This document shows, piece after piece, positions 1 through 6,516 of a stretch of 7,750 bases of DNA; the first letter of the stretch is position 1; the number at the start of each line of letters is the position of its first letter. Both the position numbers and the translations under genes were made by a program. The DNA is from an uncultured Anaerolineae bacterium (GTDB taxonomy: Bacteria > Chloroflexota > Anaerolineae > Anaerolineales > UBA4823), in assembly GCA_937129505.1 (NCBI GenBank), contig CAKZNJ010000291.1, positions 1 to 7,750 of the forward strand, read 5' to 3'. A model generated the notes under the pieces. That model was given only the letters and a program-made list of their open reading frames with translations. It searched no databases and was not told the origin of the DNA.

Positions 1-190
1 CTTCGATCAAAATTTGTCCTTCGGAGGGCACTTCAAAACCAGCCACCATGCGTAGGGTGGTCGTCTTTCCACAACCGCTTGGACCGAGAAATGAGACCAA
101 CTCCCCCTTGTCCACTTTTAGGTTAAAATCTTTGACAGCTACGGTCTTTCCAAAATACTTACTGACTTGGTTGATTTCCAAAAATGCCAT
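1..190 (-). CDS. ABC transporter ATP-binding protein, N-terminal part (runs off the window)
   Basis: This is the first 63 codons of the ATPase that powers the importer encoded upstream; it would act on the cytoplasmic face, bound to the two permeases. What is visible: a beta-strand start (MAFLEINQVSKYFGK), an aromatic A-loop tyrosine at residue 12, and a complete Walker A, GPSGCGKTT, at residues 36-44, followed by LRMVAGFE and the P-S-E-G-Q-I-L-I segment typical of the PotA/FbpC/MalK-type (CUT/FeT/POPT) ATPases. The Q-loop, signature motif, Walker B and any C-terminal regulatory domain lie outside the window. The ATG at 190 has an AGAGAGG ribosome site (202-196) five bases upstream and starts 17 bases after the second permease stop, so it is the fourth gene of the operon. 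Family assignment is firm; the substrate is not shown. Confidence 0.95.
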   Translation of the reverse strand, partial: MAFLEINQVSKYFGKTVAVKDFNLKVDKGELVSFLGPSGCGKTTTLRMVAGFEVPSEGQILIE

Positions 191-207
191 AAGAACCTCT
201 CTACATG

Positions 208-990
208 TTAGTGTGCCCCCGCCACTTGCTCCGCCCCTCTGGCGCCTCGGCCTATCCATTGAATGAGCATCATCATCGACCAAGTAATCGCAAAACTGAC
301 TAGCGATAGTGCTTGGGGAGTATAAGGCCGCATTGAGCCGATTTCTTCCAAATAGGTGGCAAAGGCTGGCCAGGCAAGCAATGAGGCAAAAACGAATTCG
401 CCCATGACAATGGCAAAGGTAAGAAAGACTCCGCTTAAAATTGCCACCCGAATGTTGGGAAAAATCACTTGGGTGATAATTGTCCCCCATCCCGCCCCTA
501 AACTCATGGCTGCTTCGGTCAGGGTGCGGATATCGATCGCTCGTAAGCCCGCATCCACAGAACGAAACATATAAGGCAAGGAGAGGACAATATAACCCGC
601 AACAAGAGGAATGGGTGTAGAAGTAAGCACAAGAGGCGGACTAGCATATAAACGGATCAAGCCAAAGGTCAAGACAACGGCTGGGGTTACAAATGGCATC
701 AGGGTAATAAATTCCACAATTGGCCTTGCCTTCGGTAAACGCCAGTGCACCCAATAAGCCGTTGGAACCACCAAAAGCAAACTAAAAACGATGGTTAAGC
801 TTGCCCACCACAGAGAATAGCCAAAATTATAATAGAATTGGGGATCCTGAAAAGCGACACGATAGGCCTCGAAGGAATAGACCCCTTTCTTCATTCGCAA
901 ACTGAACTCAAAGGTCGAAAACAGGGGCAAGAAAAAATAGATCATGCCGAGGATAAAAATCACCCACGCAAATAAATTCACTCGTTTCAT
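208..990 (-). CDS. ABC transporter permease (second membrane subunit)
   Basis: A 260-residue inner-membrane protein of the binding-protein-dependent transport family (BPD_transp_1). About six hydrophobic segments are visible, near residues 5-25, 60-80, 92-115, 125-145, 183-206 and 228-248. The cytoplasmic EAA loop that docks the ATPase is clear: EAAMSLGAGWGTIITQVIFP at about residues 159-178, with the key Glu-Ala-Ala, the central Gly and the terminal Pro. I start it at the ATG at 990, not the in-frame GTG at 999. The ATG overlaps the previous stop as ATGA and has GAGGTGG (1002-996) five bases upstream, whereas the GTG would lie inside that ribosome site. It pairs with the neighbouring permease to form a heterodimeric channel. 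Related to permeases of Fe3+, spermidine/putrescine and similar importers; substrate unknown. Confidence 0.93.
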   Translation of the reverse strand: MKRVNLFAWVIFILGMIYFFLPLFSTFEFSLRMKKGVYSFEAYRVAFQDPQFYYNFGYSLWWASLTIVFSLLLVVPTAYWVHWRLPKARPIVEFITLMPFVTPAVVLTFGLIRLYASPPLVLTSTPIPLVAGYIVLSLPYMFRSVDAGLRAIDIRTLTEAAMSLGAGWGTIITQVIFPNIRVAILSGVFLTFAIVMGEFVFASLLAWPAFATYLEEIGSMRPYTPQALSLVSFAITWSMMMLIQWIGRGARGAEQVAGAH

Positions 991-1907
991 CTTAACCACC
1001 TCGAAGCACGGCGTTGCAAGCTGACATACGCCGTCATAGTTAGGGACATGATGACAATCATACCCAATGCTAAAGCGTTGCCTAAACCGGGATTGTATAA
1101 CACATCACCTTGGATTTGGGCGCCGATCAGGATTGTGACCAGATTAATAAAGCTGCCCGAGAAGGCATACGCCGTCGCATAAGCACCGAAAGCATTGCCA
1201 AACAGGAGAATCATCGTCCCCAAGAGGGTAGGCATCAGAATCGGCAGCGCAACATACCGCCAATAGTCCAGTTCCGTCCCACCAAGGTTCTCACAAGCTT
1301 CCCGCCATTCGCGCCGCAAGCCATCTAAGGCTGGAGCCATAATCAGCACCATCAAAGGGAATTGGAAGTACATGTAAACAATACTCAAGCCATAGATGTT
1401 GTAAATCGAAAAACCCATCGCTCGTGTATCGATATTAAAAATCTGTTCCACTAAACGGGTGACTAGCCCAGCATTTCCCATTGTCGCAACGAAAGCAAAC
1501 GCCAAAGGCACTCCGGCGAAGTTTGAGGCAACACCCGAAAACGTCAAGAGAAAGGAGCGCAAGGCTCGCGGCAGGCCGCCCAAAATCACCGAGTAAGCAA
1601 GTAAAAAGCCAAAGATTCCGCCGCCGAACGCCGTGATCACACTGATCGTCAGGCTCGTTCGATAAGCATTGATAATGTCCTTGACGGTAAACAAAGCAAT
1701 GATATTCTCAAAAGTAAAGTCACCGCTGCGGGTCTGAAAACTGCGCACGAAGATAGAAATTGAAGGTAAGAAAAGAAACATCACTGCAAAGAGCAGAAAG
1801 GGTAACAAACCCAACCATGCTGTCCATTCTGAGCCTGCTTTAAAGGGGCGCGCTTTTGGCGCGCCCCTTTCAGCTAGGCGTGTCTCCTCAATCGGTTGCA
1901 CGCCCAT
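987..1907 (-). CDS. ABC transporter permease (first membrane subunit)
   Basis: A 306-residue inner-membrane protein with a charged, cytoplasmic N-terminal tail of about 28 residues, then roughly six membrane segments (near residues 30-50, 86-110, 120-142, 170-192, 226-248 and 276-296). The EAA loop reads EACENLGGTELDYWRYVALP at about residues 203-222. It resembles the poorly characterised permeases grouped near COG4132, within the iron/polyamine/thiamine-type importer class. Two starts are possible. The GTG at 1913 shares a base with the previous stop but leaves only two bases after GGAGAG (1921-1916). The ATG at 1907 has an eight-base gap and is preferred. The first codons contain a perfect 12-bp GC-rich inverted repeat (see 1842-1870). 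The end overlaps the next permease by four bases (ATGA), suggesting translational coupling. Confidence 0.92.
   Translation of the reverse strand: MGVQPIEETRLAERGAPKARPFKAGSEWTAWLGLLPFLLFAVMFLFLPSISIFVRSFQTRSGDFTFENIIALFTVKDIINAYRTSLTISVITAFGGGIFGFLLAYSVILGGLPRALRSFLLTFSGVASNFAGVPLAFAFVATMGNAGLVTRLVEQIFNIDTRAMGFSIYNIYGLSIVYMYFQFPLMVLIMAPALDGLRREWREACENLGGTELDYWRYVALPILMPTLLGTMILLFGNAFGAYATAYAFSGSFINLVTILIGAQIQGDVLYNPGLGNALALGMIVIMSLTMTAYVSLQRRASRWLR
996..1002 (-). promoter_or_regulatory. Ribosome-binding site deciding the start of the second permease
   Basis: GAGGTGG stands five bases before the ATG at 990. The longer in-frame GTG at 999 lies inside this site. The ATG also forms the ATGA stop/start overlap with the preceding gene. 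Confidence 0.75.
1842..1870 (-). promoter_or_regulatory. GC-rich hairpin inside the start of the permease gene
   Basis: The arms AAAGGGGCGCGC (1842-1853) and GCGCGCCCCTTT (1859-1870) are perfect complements with a five-base loop, giving a 12-bp stem of nearly all G-C pairs. On the mRNA it starts 42 bases after the binding-protein stop and lies in permease codons 15-24 (308-codon numbering). No long U-run follows (UUUAAAG). This is seen directly. A role as an RNA stabiliser or partial terminator that keeps binding protein in excess over permease is inference. Confidence 0.6.
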
Positions 1908-1912
1908 CTTCA

Positions 1913-3070
1913 CTACTCTCCGTAAACTTCTTTTCGCCAGTTTTCGGTAATATAGGTCCTCATCTCCGTTTGTTCTTCTACGGTTAGAAATACTGCTTTT
2001 TCGTATGCCTCTGCAGGAGGTAGTTTATCCAGTAGTTCCTGAGGAATAACACCCCGTTTAACCATATCGGTAAAGCGGATGGGGTGAGCATATCCTTTCA
2101 AGTAGATCAATTGACCCTCATCGGACATGACAAACTCCCACCACAGGCGCGCCGCATAGGGATGGGGGGCATAAGCGCTGATACCACCCGCATATGGACC
2201 ACCAACTACCCCTGTTTGAGGGACAACAATCTCTAGGTCAGGATTGCCCGCGAGGGCATCGCGATTGGCAAGAGCAAGGTAATCCCACTCAATGACAACC
2301 GGTGTCTCACCTTGGGCGATCCGTCCCTGATCAGCAATGACGGGAATGAAATTGCCTTTGGCATTCATCTCTTTCCAGAACTCCAAACCTGCCTTCGCCG
2401 CCATGCTTTTATCTCCATTGGCGCGGGAGAGACCTGAAGCGATGACCGTCATCACAGCTTGGTTCGACTTCAAAACATCCCCTGCCATCGCTACTTTCCC
2501 TTTGTACTCAGGCTTCAAGAGGTCTGGCCAATCTTGCGGAACAGGGATCTTGGGATCTTTGATCACTTCGAAGACCAAAACGCCGTAATACTCTCCCCAC
2601 CAGTAGCCCTCAGGATCTTTGAGTGGAATGCTATCCCACGTGGCAACTTTATATTTGGCAACCAAACCCTCTTCTTTGGCAATCTTGGTGTAGGCAATAC
2701 CAATGTCGATGACATCTGGAGCTTGAGGGCCCTTGCTGTCTTTGTTGGCGCGAATCGCTTCCAATTCTTCGGCCGATCCGGCATCGGGATTCAATTCATT
2801 AATCTCAATCCCATATCTTTGCTTGAAGGTAGAGAGCATCTCGCCGTAGTTTGCCCAGTCGTGGGGAAGAGCGATGGTGGTCAGCTTTTTACCTTCCACT
2901 TCGACTGCCTTTACCAGCTCTTCGAGAGGGATTGTTTCGCCGCTGCTTAGGTCAGGCAAGGTGAACTCAGGGGTTGGGGTAGCTCTGGGAGCGCATGATG
3001 CCATTAACGCTGCTCCTCCAGCCAGTCCGGTGAGCTTTAAAAATTCACGTCGAGAAATTTTGCGATGCAT
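1913..3070 (-). CDS. ABC transporter solute-binding lipoprotein (COG1840/FbpA-PotD-like)
   Basis: A 385-residue extracytoplasmic receptor that would capture the ligand and deliver it to the permeases. The N-terminus carries a Tat-like motif, S6-R7-R8-E9-F10-L11-K12, a hydrophobic stretch, and a lipobox-like LMASC with the acylated Cys at residue 26, so it should be exported folded and anchored by lipid. A Pro/Thr linker follows. The middle contains PQDWPDLLKPEYKGKVAMAG, the hinge-region signature common in the SBP_bac_6/8 families that bind iron, polyamines and phosphonate-like ligands. The ATG at 3070 is chosen because GGAGG (3080-3076) sits five bases upstream; the in-frame ATG at 3082 overlaps that site. 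Length is slightly above the 330-360 usual in the family because of the leader and linker. First gene of the operon. Ligand unknown. Confidence 0.93.
   Translation of the reverse strand: MHRKISRREFLKLTGLAGGAALMASCAPRATPTPEFTLPDLSSGETIPLEELVKAVEVEGKKLTTIALPHDWANYGEMLSTFKQRYGIEINELNPDAGSAEELEAIRANKDSKGPQAPDVIDIGIAYTKIAKEEGLVAKYKVATWDSIPLKDPEGYWWGEYYGVLVFEVIKDPKIPVPQDWPDLLKPEYKGKVAMAGDVLKSNQAVMTVIASGLSRANGDKSMAAKAGLEFWKEMNAKGNFIPVIADQGRIAQGETPVVIEWDYLALANRDALAGNPDLEIVVPQTGVVGGPYAGGISAYAPHPYAARLWWEFVMSDEGQLIYLKGYAHPIRFTDMVKRGVIPQELLDKLPPAEAYEKAVFLTVEEQTEMRTYITENWRKEVYGE
1916..1921 (-). promoter_or_regulatory. Ribosome-binding site for the first permease
   Basis: GGAGAG sits inside the last codons of the binding-protein gene, eight bases before the ATG at 1907 and only two before the GTG at 1913. 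The spacing favours the ATG, so the gene follows the previous stop after five bases. Confidence 0.65.
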
Positions 3071-3075
3071 CTTAT

Positions 3076-3080
3076 CCTCC
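3076..3080 (-). promoter_or_regulatory. Ribosome-binding site deciding the start of the binding-protein gene
   Basis: A GGAGG core lies five bases before the ATG at 3070. An alternative ATG at 3082 shares its G with this core and so cannot be served by it. This removes four residues (MEDK) from the longest possible reading and places the Tat-type twin arginine at residues 7-8. Confidence 0.8.
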
Positions 3081-3110
3081 ATTTGTTTGATATTAAGGTT
3101 ATGAAAATTG

Positions 3111-3163
3111 TCATCTGAAGTAATACCTAGCGATCGGACGCATCAGCAGCAACCACCTCCTTT
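3111..3163 (-). promoter_or_regulatory. Possible leader peptide with strong ribosome site in the ABC operon leader
   Basis: AAAGGAGGTGG (3163-3153) is a near-perfect complement of the 16S rRNA 3' tail, yet the binding-protein gene begins 83 bases later with its own GGAGG. Downstream, TTG-CTG-CTG-ATG codons share one frame. From the ATG at 3143 this reads MRPIARYYFR and stops at 3111. The gap from GGAGG to the ATG is 12 bases, long for good initiation, while the CTG at 3149 would be six bases away. It may be a regulatory leader peptide, a ribosome standby site, or a relic. The sequence is seen; translation is not demonstrated. Confidence 0.35.
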
Positions 3164-3279
3164 CGTATGCATTTCACATTGAAAGTCCATCTTCAGTTAG
3201 GGGAGTGATTTGTTCTATATTTCTATCAGGGATTTTCATTAATAACAGTTTTCAATGTTAATATCCATTAATTATGTAA

Positions 3280-3308
3280 ATTTTATCATGATGCCTGCGC
3301 ATTGTCAA
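3280..3308 (-). promoter_or_regulatory. Sigma70/sigmaA-type promoter for the ABC operon
   Basis: A perfect -35 TTGACA (3308-3303), a 17-base spacer and a -10 TAAAAT (3285-3280, five of six consensus bases) lie in an AT-rich stretch upstream of the binding-protein gene. Transcription would start near 3273, giving an mRNA leader of about 200 bases before the ATG at 3070. Three GACAG repeats lie directly upstream. Confidence 0.7.
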
Positions 3309-3315
3309 ATACATT

Positions 3316-3338
3316 CTGTCACCTGTCTACCTGTCGCC
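3316..3338 (-). repeat. Three GACAG direct repeats just upstream of the -35 box
   Basis: On the minus strand GACAG occurs at 3335-3331, 3327-3323 and 3320-3316, with periods of eight and seven bases, and ends eight bases upstream of the TTGACA -35 box. The position is where activators commonly bind; the regulator is unknown. The repeats are short and could be chance. Confidence 0.4.
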
Positions 3339-3454
3339 TTGAATAAGGCTAACTTTTACGGACATAATTTTAGTTTTTCACTTCAGAAATTTATTAAGAA
3401 AACTGTTAAGAATGAGTAAGCAATGATTAATGACCCTAACTTCTGCAAGTCATG

Positions 3455-3486
3455 AAAGTAGGCCGAAATAGATTTCGGCCTACTTT
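3455..3486. terminator. Strong factor-independent terminator hairpin after the APC permease gene
   Basis: AAAGTAGGCCGAAAT (3455-3469) and ATTTCGGCCTACTTT (3472-3486) are perfect complements, so a 13-15-bp stem closes over a very small loop, 10 bases past the permease stop at 3497. In the gene's direction only a short TTT follows the stem. The better T-run (TTTTT, 3483-3487) is on the plus-strand side. It can act as the permease terminator and probably also blocks antisense transcription entering the gene. Confidence 0.8.
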
Positions 3487-3496
3487 TTCTCTTTTC

Positions 3497-5377
3497 CTAC
3501 TCAACGGGAATTTCCTTGTAGACTTTCTCGACATCAATCCCTTGGCGGCGGCGATAGCGATTGAAGCCCACATAGATGGCTGCGGCGAGCAGATAGTTGA
3601 ACAGCATAAACAGCATTGAACTGACGTTCGACCAACCGATGGCATACAGCGGAAAGTCAAACGGGGGTACATGTGGATCCCAGAACCACTCGACGAGCAG
3701 CCAGTCAAGGAAACCCAAGAAGACCAAGCCTGCAGAGGTAATTACAGGCAGCAATTCTCCCTTGATGACTCTGGAGCCGACATAATAGATTATCCACAAC
3801 AGCAAGACCGCATTGATTACCGTCAGCAGGGAAACCACAATAACGATAAACCAGGTCAACCCATCTGCACCAATGGCTGCCAAACCGCCAAGCACGCTTT
3901 GCATGTATCCAAACGAGGTGACAATCAGATACACCGCTGCGACCGCATACAGGATCATGACCAACCAGCCTAAAACAGAAGGAGTCTTGTATTGAGCGAT
4001 GGGCGACCCCTCAAAGATTTCTTTCTGACGCCAAGGTAAGATCACCGCAGCTACCGTTGTGCCAAGGAACGTAACCGCAATAACCAAGGTAGCATCCAAA
4101 GCTAGGGTCTGAAAGCTCCAGATATTGAACGAATAGAGAATAGAAACAATCACCGAAGGGATCACCATCAATAGAAGGGCGTTGATCGGAGTGCGTGTGC
4201 GCGGCTCAACCGCCGATACCCATTCGGGCAACATGCGGTCAAAAGCTGCGGCAAAGATCACCCGAGTAGAGCTCAGGAACACTGTTCCCGACCACCCAAA
4301 CCACCACAAGCTCAATAAGAGCACTACGATGAAATGCACCACGGGGCTTTGGCTCATGAAGGCGGCAAACAGCACGGGGTAAGGCCAGAAAGGCAGGGGT
4401 GGGGATTCTTCCGTGTATCCCCAAGTGTAGTTCCAGAAGGCGCCGTTGGCTTTGTTATAAAAATCCCAGCCAATCGATTTGTTTATCAGGGCGAAGAAGA
4501 TGAGAGCCAAAGATGCTGTGACGATAATCGCCCAAGCCATACCCCAAAAGTTGCGCTTGTAGTCATTAGCGCCTCGCACTTCACCGTATAAGGTCGAACC
4601 CCAGTTTGGCCAGAGGTTAAAGAAGACGATCATAGGAATTAACGCCATGCTGGCGCCGACGGCAAAATTGCCCAGTGAGGCGGCAACTGTGCCCGCTGCT
4701 TCACCAGCAGCCAAAGTGGCTTGGTATAGATCACCGCCGTTAGCACCAAAATATCTGGCTGCAAAGAGGTTGAGATTGGTCATGAAGGTTTGTTGATTGC
4801 CAAACAAGAGCAGCAAAAACACAATGAACAGACCCAACATGCCGCCAAAGAAGCAGAACTTCTGCACGCGGGCGTACCATTTCATCCCCACAGCGATATA
4901 GATAAACACAATGAGACAAACGGCAAGGCAGCCGACCAGCAGCCCGGTAGAGGTGTTGGTAAACCACAGCGCAGCATCCTTTGCCCCTACAATCGCCAAG
5001 ATGGGGGTAAAGAAGGTGTAAACCAACATCTGCCCATAGAGGGGCACCCAGAGCCACAGGATGAACCACCAGCCGGTAACGGCGAGCAAGAAACCAATGC
5101 CTCTCCCGAGAATTCGGCTCTGCCAGACATAATCTCCGCCAGCGCGTGGCATCGCCGAGATTAAGCTCGCATAAACGATGACCTCAAAGATGGTGAACAC
5201 GCCACCAATGACCACAGCAGTGGCTAAATTCCCCTCGAAATAATAACAGTAGGAGAAGATATATAAACCGAGGGTAATCAGGTTAATCGAGAAAGTAGCG
5301 TAGATGAACGCATCAAAGGTTGACCACGCTCGTACCAGGCCGCTTGCCTTACGCACAAACAATGTGACTTCACTCAT
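3497..5377 (-). CDS. APC-superfamily amino acid/amine permease (long form)
   Basis: A 626-residue membrane protein with about 12-14 hydrophobic helices, predicted to be a secondary transporter of amino acids, amines or related compounds. Visible family marks are a glycine-poor but recognisable first helix (about 21-47), PRAGGDYVWQSRILG at 77-91 (helix 2-3 region), the helix-6-like segment with YGEVRGANDYKRN at 264-276, and FDRMLPEWVSAVEPRTRTPINA at 379-400, which matches the cytoplasmic D-x-x-LP...R-x-x-TP loop of APC permeases. It exceeds the usual 450-500 residues: two long loops (about 195-232 and 302-330) and two extra C-terminal helices (about 545-565 and 582-604) account for it. The ATG at 5377 has GGAGAG four bases upstream. 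The hairpin at 3455-3486 ends the unit. Substrate is undetermined; the nearby methyltransferase hints at a methylated amine. Confidence 0.9.
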   Translation of the reverse strand: MSEVTLFVRKASGLVRAWSTFDAFIYATFSINLITLGLYIFSYCYYFEGNLATAVVIGGVFTIFEVIVYASLISAMPRAGGDYVWQSRILGRGIGFLLAVTGWWFILWLWVPLYGQMLVYTFFTPILAIVGAKDAALWFTNTSTGLLVGCLAVCLIVFIYIAVGMKWYARVQKFCFFGGMLGLFIVFLLLLFGNQQTFMTNLNLFAARYFGANGGDLYQATLAAGEAAGTVAASLGNFAVGASMALIPMIVFFNLWPNWGSTLYGEVRGANDYKRNFWGMAWAIIVTASLALIFFALINKSIGWDFYNKANGAFWNYTWGYTEESPPLPFWPYPVLFAAFMSQSPVVHFIVVLLLSLWWFGWSGTVFLSSTRVIFAAAFDRMLPEWVSAVEPRTRTPINALLLMVIPSVIVSILYSFNIWSFQTLALDATLVIAVTFLGTTVAAVILPWRQKEIFEGSPIAQYKTPSVLGWLVMILYAVAAVYLIVTSFGYMQSVLGGLAAIGADGLTWFIVIVVSLLTVINAVLLLWIIYYVGSRVIKGELLPVITSAGLVFLGFLDWLLVEWFWDPHVPPFDFPLYAIGWSNVSSMLFMLFNYLLAAAIYVGFNRYRRRQGIDVEKVYKEIPVE

Positions 5378-5559
5378 ACTTCTCTCCTTTCATGTGATTT
5401 CGAAACAGATCACGGCTCAACGCCATCTCACAGCAAATAGGCGTTTGTCAGAAAAACCAATCCTTCTCGATTCTCACCTCCTTTCCTTATTGTTGCTGCC
5501 ATTCTTCCCCAAGATTTGCGTTTCAAGCCCATTTTTCTGCTCGGGTGCATTTTTGGCCA
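5378..5559 (-). other. Intergenic leader between metallophosphoesterase and APC permease
   Basis: These 182 bases contain no clear promoter in the gene direction, so the permease may be co-transcribed with the upstream gene. It contains the motif at 5474-5484 and a small inverted repeat AACGCC/GGCGTT (5419-5424 with 5440-5445). No terminator with a U-run was seen after the stop at 5560. Confidence 0.5.
5474..5484 (-). promoter_or_regulatory. Anti-Shine-Dalgarno complement far upstream of the permease start
   Basis: AAAGGAGGTGA is a perfect match to the complement of the 16S rRNA tail, yet it lies 96 bases before the permease ATG, which has its own ribosome site. No convincing start codon follows at proper spacing. 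A frame covering it (ATG 5502 to TGA 5428, 24 codons) is unremarkable. Compare 3153-3163. Confidence 0.35.
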
Positions 5560-6498
5560 CTAGCCGGTTGTCAACACGTAACTGCGAATCTTTTTGGGCT
5601 CTAACTCCACCACCACGCCTTGGAGAATGCCCTGTTCGTATTGGCTACCGGCATTGATGCACAAGGTGCGGCGGTATTTGCGAGTGCCCTTCCCTTCATG
5701 GATATGACCATGGAGACTCAATAATGGCTGGTACTTTTCGATCACTTGTAAAACAGCCTTGCTTCCCACAGGAACCATGGAGCGGCCAGCATATGCTAAG
5801 CGCATATCCTTGGTCAACTCTGGGGCTTCATCAAGACCGCTGCCATAGGGAGGTGCATGGAGATTGAAAACCGCATTGCCCACATTTTTGACCTGTGAAA
5901 CCATTGCCTCAATGCGTTTGAGCAAGGCATCTTCACCTTCTTCGCGGTGCGTCTCCCATGGGGTTGGGTTTGACCAGCCAGTGCTGATCATCTCGTGATG
6001 ATCGTCCAGCCAGACAACCGTTCCCTCAGCCAACTTTACCGTTTTCGATTGGGCGATAACATCGTCAATTTCGAACACATCATCATTGCCTGGGCAGACA
6101 TAACAGGTGATGCCTGTGCCGGCAAGTTTTTCATCGGCATATTCCATCCAGCGCTGTACCGTTTTCAGCACATATTCGGCAAACAATTCATCGGAGCGGC
6201 CTGGAGTCTCAGCGATTTCTTTAACCTCGTCTGGATCGGTGACATGAGGGTAATAGCCGCGGTTCATAATGGTTGTCACCATTTTATCGACCGCTTCTTT
6301 CCCCTCCAGAATGGTCTCCTGTTCCAACAGGGTTACCTTCCATTTGTTATTGCCCTGGGCAATAATCGGGATGATGGCTTTGCCGGTCATATCCCCGCCG
6401 AGAATGAGGGTGTCTACTTCGTAGAACTTCGCCCCGCTGATAAACTTTTTCCAGCAAATCTCCGAACCATGCACATCGGTGGCAAAGAAAAATCTCAT
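5560..6498 (-). CDS. Metallophosphoesterase, Icc-like (calcineurin-type fold)
   Basis: A 312-residue soluble protein with the metal-binding blocks of the calcineurin-like phosphoesterase family: D8-x-H10 in TDVHGS, GGD with D36, PGNDD at 136-140, H214 in NLHAPP, and GHIH at 264-267, followed by NAGS at 282-285. The third block has Asp where many members have the His of GNH; the metal-bridging Asn138 is kept. About 100 residues, predicted largely helical, separate the second and third blocks, longer than in minimal members. It should hydrolyse a phosphate ester or diester using two metal ions in the cytoplasm; no signal peptide is seen. The substrate cannot be told. The ATG at 6498 has a GGAG six bases upstream (6508-6505). 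A TATACT -10-like box lies at 6522-6517. The next gene starts 182 bases later in the same direction. Confidence 0.9.
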   Translation of the reverse strand: MRFFFATDVHGSEICWKKFISGAKFYEVDTLILGGDMTGKAIIPIIAQGNNKWKVTLLEQETILEGKEAVDKMVTTIMNRGYYPHVTDPDEVKEIAETPGRSDELFAEYVLKTVQRWMEYADEKLAGTGITCYVCPGNDDVFEIDDVIAQSKTVKLAEGTVVWLDDHHEMISTGWSNPTPWETHREEGEDALLKRIEAMVSQVKNVGNAVFNLHAPPYGSGLDEAPELTKDMRLAYAGRSMVPVGSKAVLQVIEKYQPLLSLHGHIHEGKGTRKYRRTLCINAGSQYEQGILQGVVVELEPKKIRSYVLTTG

Positions 6499-6516
6499 GA
6501 TGCTCTCCTTTTATGT

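Larger units (their letters stand above)
3083..3454. other. Regulatory intergenic interval between the APC permease and the ABC operon
   Basis: About 370 bases, AT-rich, without a credible gene on either strand. It holds the promoter (3280-3308), the upstream GACAG repeats, an 11-bp inverted repeat at 3243-3253 and 3398-3408, a 9-bp inverted repeat at 3176-3184 and 3250-3258 inside the predicted leader, a small GCCTT/AAGGC dyad near 3336-3349, and the possible leader peptide. No known riboswitch consensus was recognised. Confidence 0.75.

Noticed and set aside
2459..2950. 163-codon plus-strand frame opposite the binding-protein gene
   Set aside because: It is the mirror of a well-supported lipoprotein gene and has no domain or ribosome site of its own.
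3436..3708. 90-codon minus-strand frame overlapping the end of the APC permease
   Set aside because: It is out of frame within conserved permease sequence and runs through the terminator hairpin.
4790..5164. 124-codon plus-strand frame opposite the APC permease
   Set aside because: It is a polar, low-similarity translation of the strand opposite membrane helices, a typical shadow.
5428..5502. 24-codon leader frame before the APC permease
   Set aside because: It has an SD-like GGGGAAG, but its codons show no special composition and it runs through the AAAGGAGGTG motif; not strong enough to call a gene.
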